From positions 496,001-560,000 of the forward strand of contig CBDFGJ010000001.1 of the NCBI GenBank assembly GCA_965247035.1: 64,000 nucleotides of DNA, written 5' to 3'. The notes beneath the pieces were generated by a model. That model made no database searches. It was not told the DNA's origin and saw nothing but the letters and a program-made list of their open reading frames with translations. Numbering within the stretch: the stretch's first letter is position 1; every line of letters begins with the position of its first letter. Shown here one piece after another: positions 8,901 to 16,788 of this stretch. The stretch is from Azophilus sp965247035 (GTDB lineage Bacteria; Pseudomonadota; Gammaproteobacteria; Pseudomonadales; Azotimanducaceae). The position numbers and the translations under genes were made by a program.

Positions 8901-10181
8901 TCATTACGTGCAGTTGTGCCAGCAGACATACACAAGAAGGTTGGATTACACAATAACGAATGGATAGAGAAAATTGCCGGTAGCGATAGTCAATATGCCA
9001 AAGCCGAACAGGAAGTCTGCGAAGACTACAATCGCATGTATACAAAGCGAGAAGAATATAAAACACAAAACAAGTTAAGCCATGCAAACCGAATAAATGC
9101 TCGTATGAAAACCATCGCCAAAGAAAAATCATTGAATTTTCTTTCTCGAAAAGCAATTATCCCTAAATATGGTTTTCCGGTGGATGTGGTTGAACTGGAC
9201 ACCCGCCCATCTACTACCAAAGAAGCGTCCAAGATTTCCTTACAGCGCGATTTATCGCAAGCCATCGCTGAATATGCGCCGGGCGCAAAAGTCGTTGCCA
9301 ATAAAAAAGAATGGGAACCCTGTGGCGTTAGAGTCGTGCACGGCAAGGAGCTTGAAGTCAAAAATTATGTTTATAGTCAGGCGCGATATTTTACGAAATG
9401 GGGTGAAGATGACCCATCTCCGACCGATTCTCATCCATCTAGAAAGTATCTGTGGCCGCAATTTGGTTTCGTTACCGAATTACTTAAACAACCAAAAGAG
9501 CCTAAAAGAAGAGCGCGTCGTATGTATACAACACGCCCATTTTTTGAAGGATTTGTTCAAGAAAAACAAAAATCACGAAATTCCTTTGGAATTAAAATCA
9601 CCCCCGCACAGCGAGGTCGTATGGTGGTGTTGTGCGAAGGAAAAAATGGCGACGGGTTTTATATTTGTCGCCGCTGTGGTTCGGGCTCTATTGAAAGAAA
9701 ACCTGCGCATAAAAGTCCTGAAGGCAATCAATGCAGTGGCATGCTGGAACCCCTTTCTCTCGGCCATGAATTTGAAACCGATGTTGTGCGTTTGCAATTC
9801 CCGAACCTTAACGACCAATGGGAAGCATACTCATTAGCGTATGCCATATTGTTGGGCATATCGCAAACTTTGAACGTGCCGGACACCGATATAAACACCA
9901 CCATCACTGCCGGAGACTCTCGCAACGAAATCGCGATTGTGTTGTATGACAATGTCCCCGGCGGCGCGGGGCTGGTTGCCAGTCTGGAAAAAACTAAAAT
10001 ATTGAAAATCGCCCTTACGGAAGCAAAAAAACGAGTGCTCGGCGATTGTGGTTGCACCGAGAGTTGCTATGGCTGCATCCGCAGTTATCGTAATCAATTT
10101 GCCCATCCATACTTGCAACGCACCACCGCCTTACAATTTTTGGAAAATGCCTTGGAAAACGAGACCACTGATTCGGCTTAA
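5910..10181 (+). CDS. Large DEAH helicase with DUF1998/MZB domain
   Basis: 1423 aa, superfamily 2. Visible parts: Q-motif-like YDHQERAI near 89, Walker A ATGTASGKT at 109-117, DEAH at 257-260, TSAT at 296-299, a cysteine-rich insertion at 391-481 (CREC, CCLCRQC, CETC), LSFTDSRQEAAFFA at 521-534, a second four-cysteine ribbon at about 778-801, EEHTAQV at 834, and motifs V and VI ending QRVGRVGR at 892-899. The C-terminus carries CGCTESCYGC (1380-1389), the signature of the DUF1998/MZB domain found in YprA/MrfA-type helicases and in DruE of Druantia defence systems. It is about twice the length of YprA. The start ATG overlaps the upstream gene. A defence role is inference from size, domain and island context. 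Confidence 0.85.
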   Translation: MPHKENIEEWKTEIHTRYLSYLKTSFYFKNAGLRTTFDAALQECKLIKGAFPEPAHDFRKGINARTLAQKYFPEKYNDILPALLDSQLYDHQERAIQQIHNDKKNVVVATGTASGKTEGFLYPILFELYRQHLNGTLNKPGVRSLILYPMNALANDQRRRLGEICQNLENSDSNFKPTFGQYIGATPEDERDRWRNAKAHKESRLSGELIFREEMRETPPHILMTNYSMLEYLLIRPEDSKLFDDGRGSHWQFIVLDEAHQYRGAKGMEMGMLVRRLKQRLRDGGRGEQPFRCIATSATISSSEGDEDKKTVAKFAHTLFGEKFTADNVIFGQKEKLDNSRPQRFHLFLSALEGAFLSHKDGEDRIILNRKTESSGDGSEPKHVVLEIALCRECGQHYYVGREDDGHLTEAIRDPSQSDFGVKFYLPLDKGVDLENTCCLCRQCGKLSTGNPTCECNASIAVRKCENHADHLDQIKQCETCNYRGGGDPVQEIVHGSDGPNSVIATALHTLLSKNNNNKILSFTDSRQEAAFFAWYAQHSYEEIRDRNFILRALKKSVIDEEGLSLNDLKSRLQKILEEEGLFKPTDSRETQRQRSLRIICRELVTDEQRNSLEGVGLVRWSIRIPEDFKLPKTLFQDPWNFTVEEGRELLNFLLNTLRYKQAIDLPDGSPPSAEVFQWQQKAVTTGTGGGKDTFAWSSTQTGIVKHFLFNLLADYPLPPQEKRDHGKKLLDQLWDSIADHRSIVPDEYSLLVRANINGTFRLNSAWLRVNLPSPGECFECDTCARLSFYNIRTVCPRNGCPGRLVNADWGKLKQNHYYFLYRDKDMPPKLRAEEHTAQVHSEEAQIRQREFIEGKIDLLSSSTTFEVGVDLGDLEVAFLRNVPPETFNYTQRVGRVGRSETPGLAVTYCRRNPHDLYHFADPEERILEGEIHPPQLRLYNEKIIIRHIAAMALSAFFKANKERFENVESLIGQDWKNSRATSDVRKFLENNTDIQDSLRAVVPADIHKKVGLHNNEWIEKIAGSDSQYAKAEQEVCEDYNRMYTKREEYKTQNKLSHANRINARMKTIAKEKSLNFLSRKAIIPKYGFPVDVVELDTRPSTTKEASKISLQRDLSQAIAEYAPGAKVVANKKEWEPCGVRVVHGKELEVKNYVYSQARYFTKWGEDDPSPTDSHPSRKYLWPQFGFVTELLKQPKEPKRRARRMYTTRPFFEGFVQEKQKSRNSFGIKITPAQRGRMVVLCEGKNGDGFYICRRCGSGSIERKPAHKSPEGNQCSGMLEPLSLGHEFETDVVRLQFPNLNDQWEAYSLAYAILLGISQTLNVPDTDINTTITAGDSRNEIAIVLYDNVPGGAGLVASLEKTKILKIALTEAKKRVLGDCGCTESCYGCIRSYRNQFAHPYLQRTTALQFLENALENETTDSA

Positions 10182-10253
10182 CCACATCATTTTTTTATGG
10201 GAATGCATGCAAGAGAAAATCAACCACCTTGTATGGCGCCACCACATACTGGA

Positions 10254-10307
10254 CAAATCGGGCAAAAGTTTGCCGATGGTGCCTGCGCTGGAGCAAGTCA
10301 GGCGTTG
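10254..10307 (-). pseudogene. Diverged fragment of the 81-aa gene
   Basis: Bases 10254-10307 align with 3569-3620 inside the 81-aa gene at roughly 80 percent, including a shared GCAAGTCAGGCGT and an AGTTTG-CGATGG block. The copy keeps no reading frame. It ends about 12 bases before repeat copy 2. Confidence 0.5.
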
Positions 10308-10319
10308 TTATTTACACCT

Positions 10320-10343
10320 CCAGAATGTTTCTGGCATCATTCA
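10320..10343. repeat. Palindromic direct repeat, copy 2
   Basis: CCAGAATGTTTCTGG followed by CATCATTCA, same orientation as copies 1 and 3. It separates the helicase operon from the ATPase gene. Confidence 0.75.
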
Positions 10344-10368
10344 GCGACTCATAAATACATTGTAAATC

Positions 10369-10383
10369 AGGAATATATTTCCT
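10369..10383. promoter_or_regulatory. Dyad just upstream of the ATPase start
   Basis: AGGAATATATTTCCT has 5-bp arms around TATAT and ends three bases before the ATG at 10387. It could be an operator overlapping the start region or a hairpin over the ribosome site. No other copy was seen. Confidence 0.3.
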
Positions 10384-10386
10384 AAA

Positions 10387-11565
10387 ATGCAAAGTATGTT
10401 GGGGCGCCAAATTACAGAGAAACTTCAAGCTGCCATCGCGCAGGTGCCAGCGGCCGTCTTGCTTGGCGCACGCCAGGTCGGTAAGACGACGCTCGCAAAG
10501 ACCATTGCTAAAAGCGTTGATTCAATTTACCTCGATTTAGAAGCCCCCGAGGATTTACTGAAGCTCAGCGACCCCACCAGTTTTTTAAGCGCTCATGCCA
10601 ATAAGCTGGTTATTCTGGATGAAATACAGCGAAGCCCGGAATTGTTCCCTGTGCTGCGGGGTCTGATTGATAAAAACCGGGAGCAAGGTCGTACAGCAGG
10701 TCAGTTTTTACTGCTCGGGTCGGCATCAATGGCTTTGATGCGTCAGTCTTCGGAAAGCCTGGCAGGTAGGATTAGTTATATTGAAATGAGCGGTCTGAAC
10801 CTGGCAGAGATTGATGGTAACCAACAGGGTCGGCAGACCCTTTGGTTGCGGGGAGGTTTTCCGGACAGTTATCTGGCAGCAGATGATAACCTGGCTATGG
10901 ACTGGCTTGAAAATCTGGTTCGCACTTATCTTGAGCGTGACGTCCCGCAAATGGGCTTCCGTGTTCCCGCAGCAAGGTTGCGCCGACTCTGGACGATGTT
11001 GGCTCATTTGCAAGGTGAAACCATTAACTATTCCAAACTGGCTTCAAACCTGGAAGTCGATGCTAAGACGGCGAGTAACTACATTGATATTCTGACGGGC
11101 CTTTTGCTGGTCAGGCGGCTTGAGCCCTGGCATACCAATGTTAAGAAGAGACTGGTGAAATCACCCCGCTTTTACGTCCGTGACAGTGGCATTCTGCACC
11201 GCTTGCTAGGTATCAACAGCTACGATGCGTTGCTGTCTAATCCAGTTTTGGGTAAAAGCTGGGAAGGCTTTGTCGTTGAAAATATTCTTTCGGTCCTGCC
11301 GAGTCGCGTAGAAAGCTATTTTTACCGAACAGCCGCCGGAGCAGAGGTCGATCTGGTTATCAAGATGCCATCGTCTGAAATCTGGGCCATAGAAATCAAG
11401 TATGGCCTTGCCCCCAACCTCGGCAAGCACTATAGCCAAACCTGCGATGATGTTGGCGCAACGCATAAATACATTCTTTACGGTGGTGACGATGAGTTTC
11501 CCGTGGGTAAGAATGTGAAAATTATTTCTCTGCCCGGGCTTATGGAAAAACTTCGTTCAGGTTGA
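10387..11565 (+). CDS. AAA ATPase with DUF4143 domain
   Basis: 392 aa, typical length. Walker A GARQVGKTT lies at 27-35 and Walker B LVILDEIQRSP at about 74-84. The arginine-containing LLGSAS segment follows, then the C-terminal DUF4143 part with a winged-helix region (INYSKLASNLEVDAKTASNYIDIL) and the nuclease-like GAEVDLVI..WAIEIKYG block, which carries a restriction-endonuclease-like Asp/Glu-Lys pattern. Such genes are common mobile accessory genes with no settled role. It sits alone between repeat copies 2 and 3. Confidence 0.85.
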   Translation: MQSMLGRQITEKLQAAIAQVPAAVLLGARQVGKTTLAKTIAKSVDSIYLDLEAPEDLLKLSDPTSFLSAHANKLVILDEIQRSPELFPVLRGLIDKNREQGRTAGQFLLLGSASMALMRQSSESLAGRISYIEMSGLNLAEIDGNQQGRQTLWLRGGFPDSYLAADDNLAMDWLENLVRTYLERDVPQMGFRVPAARLRRLWTMLAHLQGETINYSKLASNLEVDAKTASNYIDILTGLLLVRRLEPWHTNVKKRLVKSPRFYVRDSGILHRLLGINSYDALLSNPVLGKSWEGFVVENILSVLPSRVESYFYRTAAGAEVDLVIKMPSSEIWAIEIKYGLAPNLGKHYSQTCDDVGATHKYILYGGDDEFPVGKNVKIISLPGLMEKLRSG

Positions 11566-11607
11566 TTTTTTATAATTTTTGAACATGATGTTTTTCGTGC
11601 CACGAAC

Positions 11608-11631
11608 CCAGAATGTTTCTGGCAGTATTCA
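11608..11631. repeat. Palindromic direct repeat, copy 3
   Basis: CCAGAATGTTTCTGG followed by CAGTATTCA. As at copy 1 it is preceded by a TTCGT..ACGAA dyad after a T-rich stretch. It lies at the boundary with the truncated IS30 element. Confidence 0.75.
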
Positions 11632-11639
11632 CCTGGCAA

Positions 11640-11953
11640 GGCATGACGGTACGCGCCCTGGACTTGCCTACTCGGCGCGCCATGGCCTGCTTGTGCGCCC
11701 CGGCTGGACGATAAGCGCCCGCCCTAGCGGTGCGCCGCCCCACACGCCCCCGACTGGTCCCATTGCGGCATATCTCCCGGCTGATGGTGCTTTTGTTGAC
11801 ACCGATCATATTGGCGATGGCTTTTTGTGAATATCCTTCTTTCAAGCTATTGGAAATCAGGTATCGTTGCTCACAGGTGAGGTGCGTGTGGCGTTTCATA
11901 CCGCATCTCACCTCTCCTTCATCGGTGAAGTTGCACTTAAGAGTTGAATCCAA
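11640..11953 (-). mobile_element. IS30-family transposase, N-terminal fragment
   Basis: From an ATG at 11899 with a GGAG ribosome site, the frame encodes the IS30 helix-turn-helix region (HLTCEQRYLI, YSQKAIANMIGVNKSTISRE, RNGTS). The transposase core is missing: after about 85 residues the frame runs into the sequence around repeat copy 3. The outer end at 11925-11953 (TTGGATTCAACTC.. on the minus strand) mirrors the end at 2357, as the two inverted ends of one element type would. Confidence 0.75.
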
Positions 11954-11955
11954 GG

Positions 11956-12035
11956 CTCAGTACATTTCGGAATTTTTTCGTTCAGGCAGTCATAGAGAGC
12001 TTGTCCGTGAATTCGGCCGGCGTCTGAGCCCATGC
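11956..12035 (-). mobile_element. IS481-type transposase tail, remnant
   Basis: The minus strand reads TPAEFTDKLSMTA and stop, then an end-like sequence (AACGAAAAAATTCCGAAATG). This matches the tail of the more complete element at 27977-28950. The following 106 bases up to the membrane-protein gene hold nothing recognisable. Confidence 0.55.
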
Positions 12036-12141
12036 ACAACTCGGCCAGCGTGAGCAGTGTTATTCCGTCATTGGCCTTGGTTGCAAGGCAAGTGAACAGG
12101 CCGTTGGGGAGCAGAGGAGCCTTGCCCGATGCAACCTGATG

Positions 12142-12789
12142 TTAGTTGAACTTGACTAGCCCGCTCACCCCGCCAATGAGTGTGCCGGCGTAGATGACAA
12201 GCACGGCGATGTATACAGGCCGCAAATGGTTGCCCAGCGCTGTTTCCACCTCTGGCGTTGAACCCTTGGCGGCCAGTGTTTGGTAGTCGGCAACAGCCGG
12301 TGCAAATGCCTTCTCCAGCCAGATGGCGGCAATGCCGATCAGCGTGAAGGCCAGCCACTTCACCGCCAGCCACAACGGCATGGCGTTGTTGGCGATGCCG
12401 ATCAGTGCGCCACCGCCCATGCCGACGATGACGGCCAGATGGGCGGTGTTGCTCGCTCCAACGGCGAACTTTTGCGTCTTCGTGCCCTGCGTCTGAAAGA
12501 TGCCGAGCCAGACGATGATGAGCCAGCTAAGCCCAAGGACCAAGGTTAACGAAACCGGCAAGGAGACCACGCCCAGCTCAGTGCTCATCAACATGCCCGT
12601 AGTCCATACCACGGGCACTGCGAAGCGGGGCGACCGATCCAGCAACATGCCGACGTTGAGTACAGCGAGGCGCGCCTCTACGGACAATGTTTGCTTCTGG
12701 CTGTGCTTTGCGGCCAGAAATACCCCGATGTCGGTGCCGAGCCAGAAAACCCAAGCGAGGACATGGAGGACTAGCAGCAGGCTATGCAC
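12142..12789 (-). CDS. Multi-pass inner membrane protein
   Basis: 215 aa from a GTG at 12789. About six hydrophobic segments are visible, beginning LLLVLHVLAWVFWLGTDIGV. The pattern of an N-terminal His/Trp-containing helix resembles CopD/DUF2269-like membrane proteins, but I cannot name a family with confidence. The start lies three bases after the stop of the small gene at 12793, so it is the third gene of a methyltransferase operon. Confidence 0.7.
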   Translation of the reverse strand: MHSLLLVLHVLAWVFWLGTDIGVFLAAKHSQKQTLSVEARLAVLNVGMLLDRSPRFAVPVVWTTGMLMSTELGVVSLPVSLTLVLGLSWLIIVWLGIFQTQGTKTQKFAVGASNTAHLAVIVGMGGGALIGIANNAMPLWLAVKWLAFTLIGIAAIWLEKAFAPAVADYQTLAAKGSTPEVETALGNHLRPVYIAVLVIYAGTLIGGVSGLVKFN

Positions 12790-12792
12790 GGC

Positions 12793-12957
12793 TCAGGTTT
12801 CGCCCTCATCCCGTTGGAAGGCGTCGATTTCCGCCTCGCGCTCCCGGGTCACCCAAGCTTGGGACATGGTCTCCAGCAGCGCGGTCATCAGCGCATCCAC
12901 CTCGGGATTAGCGAAGAAATGCGGGCGCTTGCGGCGGGTATCCAAATTGACGGTCAT
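12793..12957 (-). CDS. Small methyltransferase-partner protein
   Basis: 54 aa, starting four bases after the stop of the methyltransferase gene. The core KRPHFFANPEVDALM with a following RERE..IDAF matches KRPWFFPDPDVERVL and RQRLDTIETLL of the protein encoded at 39599-39979, which likewise follows a paralogous methyltransferase. Conservation of pairing and sequence shows this is a real gene although it is very short. Function unknown; probably a subunit or accessory factor of the enzyme. Confidence 0.7.
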   Translation of the reverse strand: MTVNLDTRRKRPHFFANPEVDALMTALLETMSQAWVTREREAEIDAFQRDEGET

Positions 12958-12961
12958 GATG

Positions 12962-14155
12962 CTATTTCCAAGCGCCGAAGCCGTACCATTGGATGCCCTC
13001 GGTCAAGCGTCCGGTCTTGTCGTTGAATTGGCTGCCGACCTCAAACGCCTTGGCGTAGTCCTCCGGCGCCATGTAAGTGTACTGCGGTGTAATCAGATGG
13101 AAATGCTTGTTCGGTGCAAAGCCCGCCTCGGTGCGCAAGGAACTGAAGTCTTGGTCGCGAAAGGTTTTGTAGAAGGGTTCGTTGTTGTAGTAACCGTCCC
13201 AGTCCAAATAGAACGCATCGTAGGGCGCGAGGCTGTCGTTGGGCGGCAGCTCCATGTGCAGCATCAGGCCGCCGGGACGTAGTACGCGATGGGTTTCCCG
13301 CATCGCCTTGCGAATGTCCGCCACCGACAGCTCGTGCAGAAACATGGATGAGAACACCAGATCCAGGCTGCTGTCCGGAAACTTCAGGTCGGTGGCATCC
13401 ATTTGCTTGAAATCTATGGCGACGCCTTGGTCGAGCGCCCGGGCATGGCCATAGCGCAAGCAGGGAGCAGCCACGTCGATGGCGGTCACCTTTGACGTCG
13501 GAAAGGTCTGTTTCCAAGCGCAACTGTTGTGGCCCACAGTGCAGCCGAGGTCCAGAATGTGGTTCGGTTCGAATTCGGGAAAGGCGTGCCGCACATACTG
13601 CGCCAAGGAATGGCCGATGTCGTCGAGATTGCGACCCATCTGGCCGAAGGAGAACACGTTCAAGCCGTGGTCGTAAACCGCTCCGCCGAGCCAATTCATG
13701 GCCGCTTCCTCGCGACAGTAGGAACCTGGCGCCAAATGCACGTCCAAGGCGGACACATTTTTCGGCAGTTGCACCGTGGCATCCAGCGTCAGCGAGCCGC
13801 CGACCGCATCCTGACGCTCGTCCGCTGCGGTTACCGCGGTGTTGAGGGTGTCCGCCGCTTCCGTCAACGGGCGCAGAACGCCGCGCCAAACCATCTCCTG
13901 AGCGTTGTAGCGCAGGCTGGAGTAGAACCGGAAAACCAATTCGCCTTGCAGCGCCTGGTGGACCTGTTCACCCGTTTGCGGCGCGGCGCCACAGGATTGC
14001 TGAAATGCCGGCTCGACCGCCTCTTGGTAATGCTGCCGCATCGAGTCGGCAACCTCATTGAGGATGAACGCGCGCAAGCCGGAAACGAACGCCTGCTTTT
14101 CTTTCTGCTCCCGGCAACAGCGGCCGCGCAGATGGTGCAGCAGGGGTTGAATCAT
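12962..14155 (-). CDS. SAM-dependent methyltransferase (class I)
   Basis: 397 aa. The Rossmann core begins with HILDLGCTVGHNS (about 199-211), the acidic residue of the second strand is in VTAIDVAAPCLRYG, and the FSSMFLHEL and RVLRPGGLMLHME segments complete a typical class I fold. An N-terminal helical domain of about 190 residues precedes it. In motif I the usual second Gly of GxGxG is replaced (CTVG). It is paralogous over its whole length to the gene at 39979-41217, and both are followed by a small KRPxFF protein. The substrate is unknown; SAM binding is well supported. Confidence 0.85.
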   Translation of the reverse strand: MIQPLLHHLRGRCCREQKEKQAFVSGLRAFILNEVADSMRQHYQEAVEPAFQQSCGAAPQTGEQVHQALQGELVFRFYSSLRYNAQEMVWRGVLRPLTEAADTLNTAVTAADERQDAVGGSLTLDATVQLPKNVSALDVHLAPGSYCREEAAMNWLGGAVYDHGLNVFSFGQMGRNLDDIGHSLAQYVRHAFPEFEPNHILDLGCTVGHNSCAWKQTFPTSKVTAIDVAAPCLRYGHARALDQGVAIDFKQMDATDLKFPDSSLDLVFSSMFLHELSVADIRKAMRETHRVLRPGGLMLHMELPPNDSLAPYDAFYLDWDGYYNNEPFYKTFRDQDFSSLRTEAGFAPNKHFHLITPQYTYMAPEDYAKAFEVGSQFNDKTGRLTEGIQWYGFGAWK

Positions 14156-14195
14156 ATGGCCGCCTTCTTATTTGGAGAGGCTGGTCGAGACTTGA

Positions 14196-16493
14196 TCAAA
14201 AATCGTAACGCGCCTTGAAACTGATGCGCCTAGGTTCGTTGTAGTAGAACGTCCCCGCTAGCACCGAGTCCTGAACCAGTTCGTCGGTGCAGTTGGTGCA
14301 TTCCAACGTGAACCGAAGGCGCCCGCCGATGCCTAGGGTCAGGCCGGCGGTCATTTCCGTAGTGGCGTCCACCTTGCCATTGGGCAGCCCGGTGGTGCCC
14401 ACGTTGAGGTCGTCTGTGCGGCGAATGTTGAGCGACGCGGACAGGTAGCCGCCGTTCAGGGCGGCGATGGGAAACCGTGCGCTGCCCCCCAGCATGAGGG
14501 TGTAGTCAGGGGAACGGGTGGGTTCAGCGATTTCGCAGTTGTTGTCCACGATGCCTAGGCCGCCGCCGCCTAAACCGCTCAGGCAGTTCATGCGCTGCTG
14601 CACGATGGTGTCCCCGGGAATCTGCTTGGCGTCTTGAATGCCGCCGCTGAAATACAGGCTCAGGATGTCGTTGGGTGCTCAGGACAGGTCAAATTCGATG
14701 CCATCGTTCTCTAGGTCAGCGAAATTCTGCGTAATGAACGCGATAGATCCATCGGGTCGCACAAAGGCCGCCGGCACTTGAAAGTCGTCCACCTCCATGA
14801 AGAACGCAGTGACGTTCAGGCGCAGGCGGTTGGCCAGCCAATCGGAGCGAAAGCCCACTTCCCAAGTGCTCACCCTTTCCGGGCTGAAGGGTATCAGCTC
14901 CGCCGCTTGCGTGCCGCGTGCGTTCCAGCCGCCAGACTTGAACCCTTCGGTATAGGAGGCGAAGGCCATGAAGTTTTCATTCAGCCGATATTGGACCGCC
15001 GCCCGCGGCGTGAAGATGCTCTCGTCGAGCTTGGTATCCACGCCAAAGGCGTTCAGGTTGTTCGTGTTCAATTCGCTGCCGGGGGCGGCGGGAAACGCCA
15101 ATACGTTGGAGAACGGGTTGTTGGCGACAATGCCGGGCTTGAAGTCCTGCACGTCAAACTCCTTTTCCTCCTTGGTCCAGCGCACGCCGGCAGTCAACGT
15201 CAGTTGCTCGTTCACATGCAGGTCCAATTGGCCGTACGCCGCAAAGGAGAAGGTGTCGTTGTCGATTTCGCGGTCGGCCAACAGCAAGTTGCCGAAGGGC
15301 AAGGCGAAGATGTCAGAGAAGTCCGTGGTGTTCTGCTCGTCGAAGTAAAACAGGCCGCCGACGAAATCAGCTGACTCGTTCGCGAACGAAGTGGTGTACT
15401 TCACTTCCTGAGTGAACTGCTCATGCTCGCCGGCGTTGGCGATGGTGAAGGTGCCCAATTGGCCGGGGCCATCGAAGAAGTCGATGATGAAGTCCTGCTC
15501 AAGGGACCGAAACGCCGTGATGAACTCGAATGAGCCAAGATCAGTGCTCCATTCGATATTTGAACTCAACGCCCAGCTCTGGACATGATTGTCTAAGCCC
15601 TCGCCGGCCGCGAGCTGCTCCAAGGTGCCATCGGACCGGGAAGCCCTGATGCCCGTTTGCGAGAAGCGGCTGTCGGTGTTGTCCGTCATGCCATTGTCTT
15701 GAGGCCGTTGAAAGATGGAAAGATCCCCGAAGGAGTTGACGATGTTGAGATTGTGGTTGTTGATGTACTCGACCGATAGATCTCAAACCACGCTGTCGTT
15801 TGGTAGTGAGCGCAGGTCCACGCGGATGCCCTCGGCGTCCTCGCCGTTCAATTCATCGCCTGTGGTCCGGTTGGTGACGTAGCCGTCCTCCTCCAGCCAG
15901 AATGCGGAAATCTTGCTGAGCAGGGTGCTGCTGATCGGCATGTCCACCGAGCCCCGAGCGCTGACCCGGTCGAAGTCGCCGGCGGTCAACTCCAGGAAGG
16001 CACCGAACGCATCCGCCGGCGGCTTCATATGAATGGACACAGCGCCGCCGGTGGTGTTGCGGCCAAAGAGCGTGCCTTGGGGGCCGCGCAACACCTCAAT
16101 GCGGTCCACATCGAAAAAGGCCACATTGTTGCCGTTTTGCCGAGCGATGTAGACGTTGTTGACGTAGGTGCCCACCGGTGGGTCAAAGGTGGCGATGGAT
16201 TCGGTGTTGCCGAGCCCGCGCAAATAGTAGGCGTTGGCGGTGCCGAGGCCGGTGTTGTTGTTGCCGAACATATTCGGGATTTGATTGATGATGTCCAAAG
16301 GCTCGTCAAACTGCCGTGCCTCCATCTCCTCCTCGGAGAAGGCGGACATGGCGATCGGCACATCTTGAATGTTCTGCTCACGGCGCTGAGCCGTAACGAG
16401 CACCTCCTCAATGGCGGCCTGGATGGGGCTGGGCAAGGCCAACACGACCGCCATAAGCAGCATCCCCAAGGCTTGAAAACTTCGCATTGACAT
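14196..16493 (-). pseudogene. TonB-dependent outer-membrane receptor, two in-frame TGA codons
   Basis: Three open segments (15783-16493, 14679-15782, 14196-14678) are in one and the same frame and together give about 765 codons, the normal receptor length. The N-terminus has a signal peptide ending PIQA, a TonB box (EEVLVTAQRRE), a plug domain (VDRIEVLRGPQGTLFGRNTTGGAV) and a beta-barrel ending in KARYDF. TGA codons interrupt at 15783-15785 and 14679-14681. The second stands where relatives usually have Trp in the L-x-W-x-P pattern. TGA ends other genes here normally, so these are nonsense mutations or base errors. It would import a substrate for the neighbouring catabolic genes. Confidence 0.85.
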
Positions 16494-16692
16494 TAGGCGC
16501 CTCTCATACTTTGTTGCTTGCGGGACTTAGGAATCACCCTACAAGCCGTGGAATTTGTTCTACGTTAGCGGTCTACGCCCGAATTCGAACAAGAAGGCGC
16601 GGTGGCCTTTGATCGAACTTGCTTTAGTGCGCGGCGCATGCCCTGTGGTGATCTTGCCACAGGATGATGAATAATTGCATTAATTTAGTCAA

Positions 16693-16702
16693 TGATATAT
16701 CA
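16693..16702. promoter_or_regulatory. Operator candidate TGATATATCA, site 2
   Basis: An exact TGATATATCA within AATGATATATCAAT, in the 238-238 base divergent region between the TonB receptor and the FAD oxidase. It could control both directions. Confidence 0.55.
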
Positions 16703-16788
16703 ATAGACCTAATGCCTTTCAATATTTCGATTTGTCTTGGTCGCTCGGAACAATTCCTTTGCAGCGACTGCCAGCGGGGAAGGACAAC

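Noticed and set aside
5910..10181. Direct naming of the helicase as DruE or DrmA
   Set aside because: The domain order fits, but no DruH, DruA or DISARM methylase is next to it and sequence identity cannot be judged without a search.
12500..13282. 260-aa plus-strand open frame opposite the methyltransferase operon
   Set aside because: It is antisense to three genes with clear family motifs and conserved paralogues, and shows no recognisable domain.
14679..15785. TGA read as tryptophan (alternative genetic code)
   Set aside because: Other genes end cleanly at TGA directly before the next start, for example at 18380 and 49420, so TGA is a stop in this genome.
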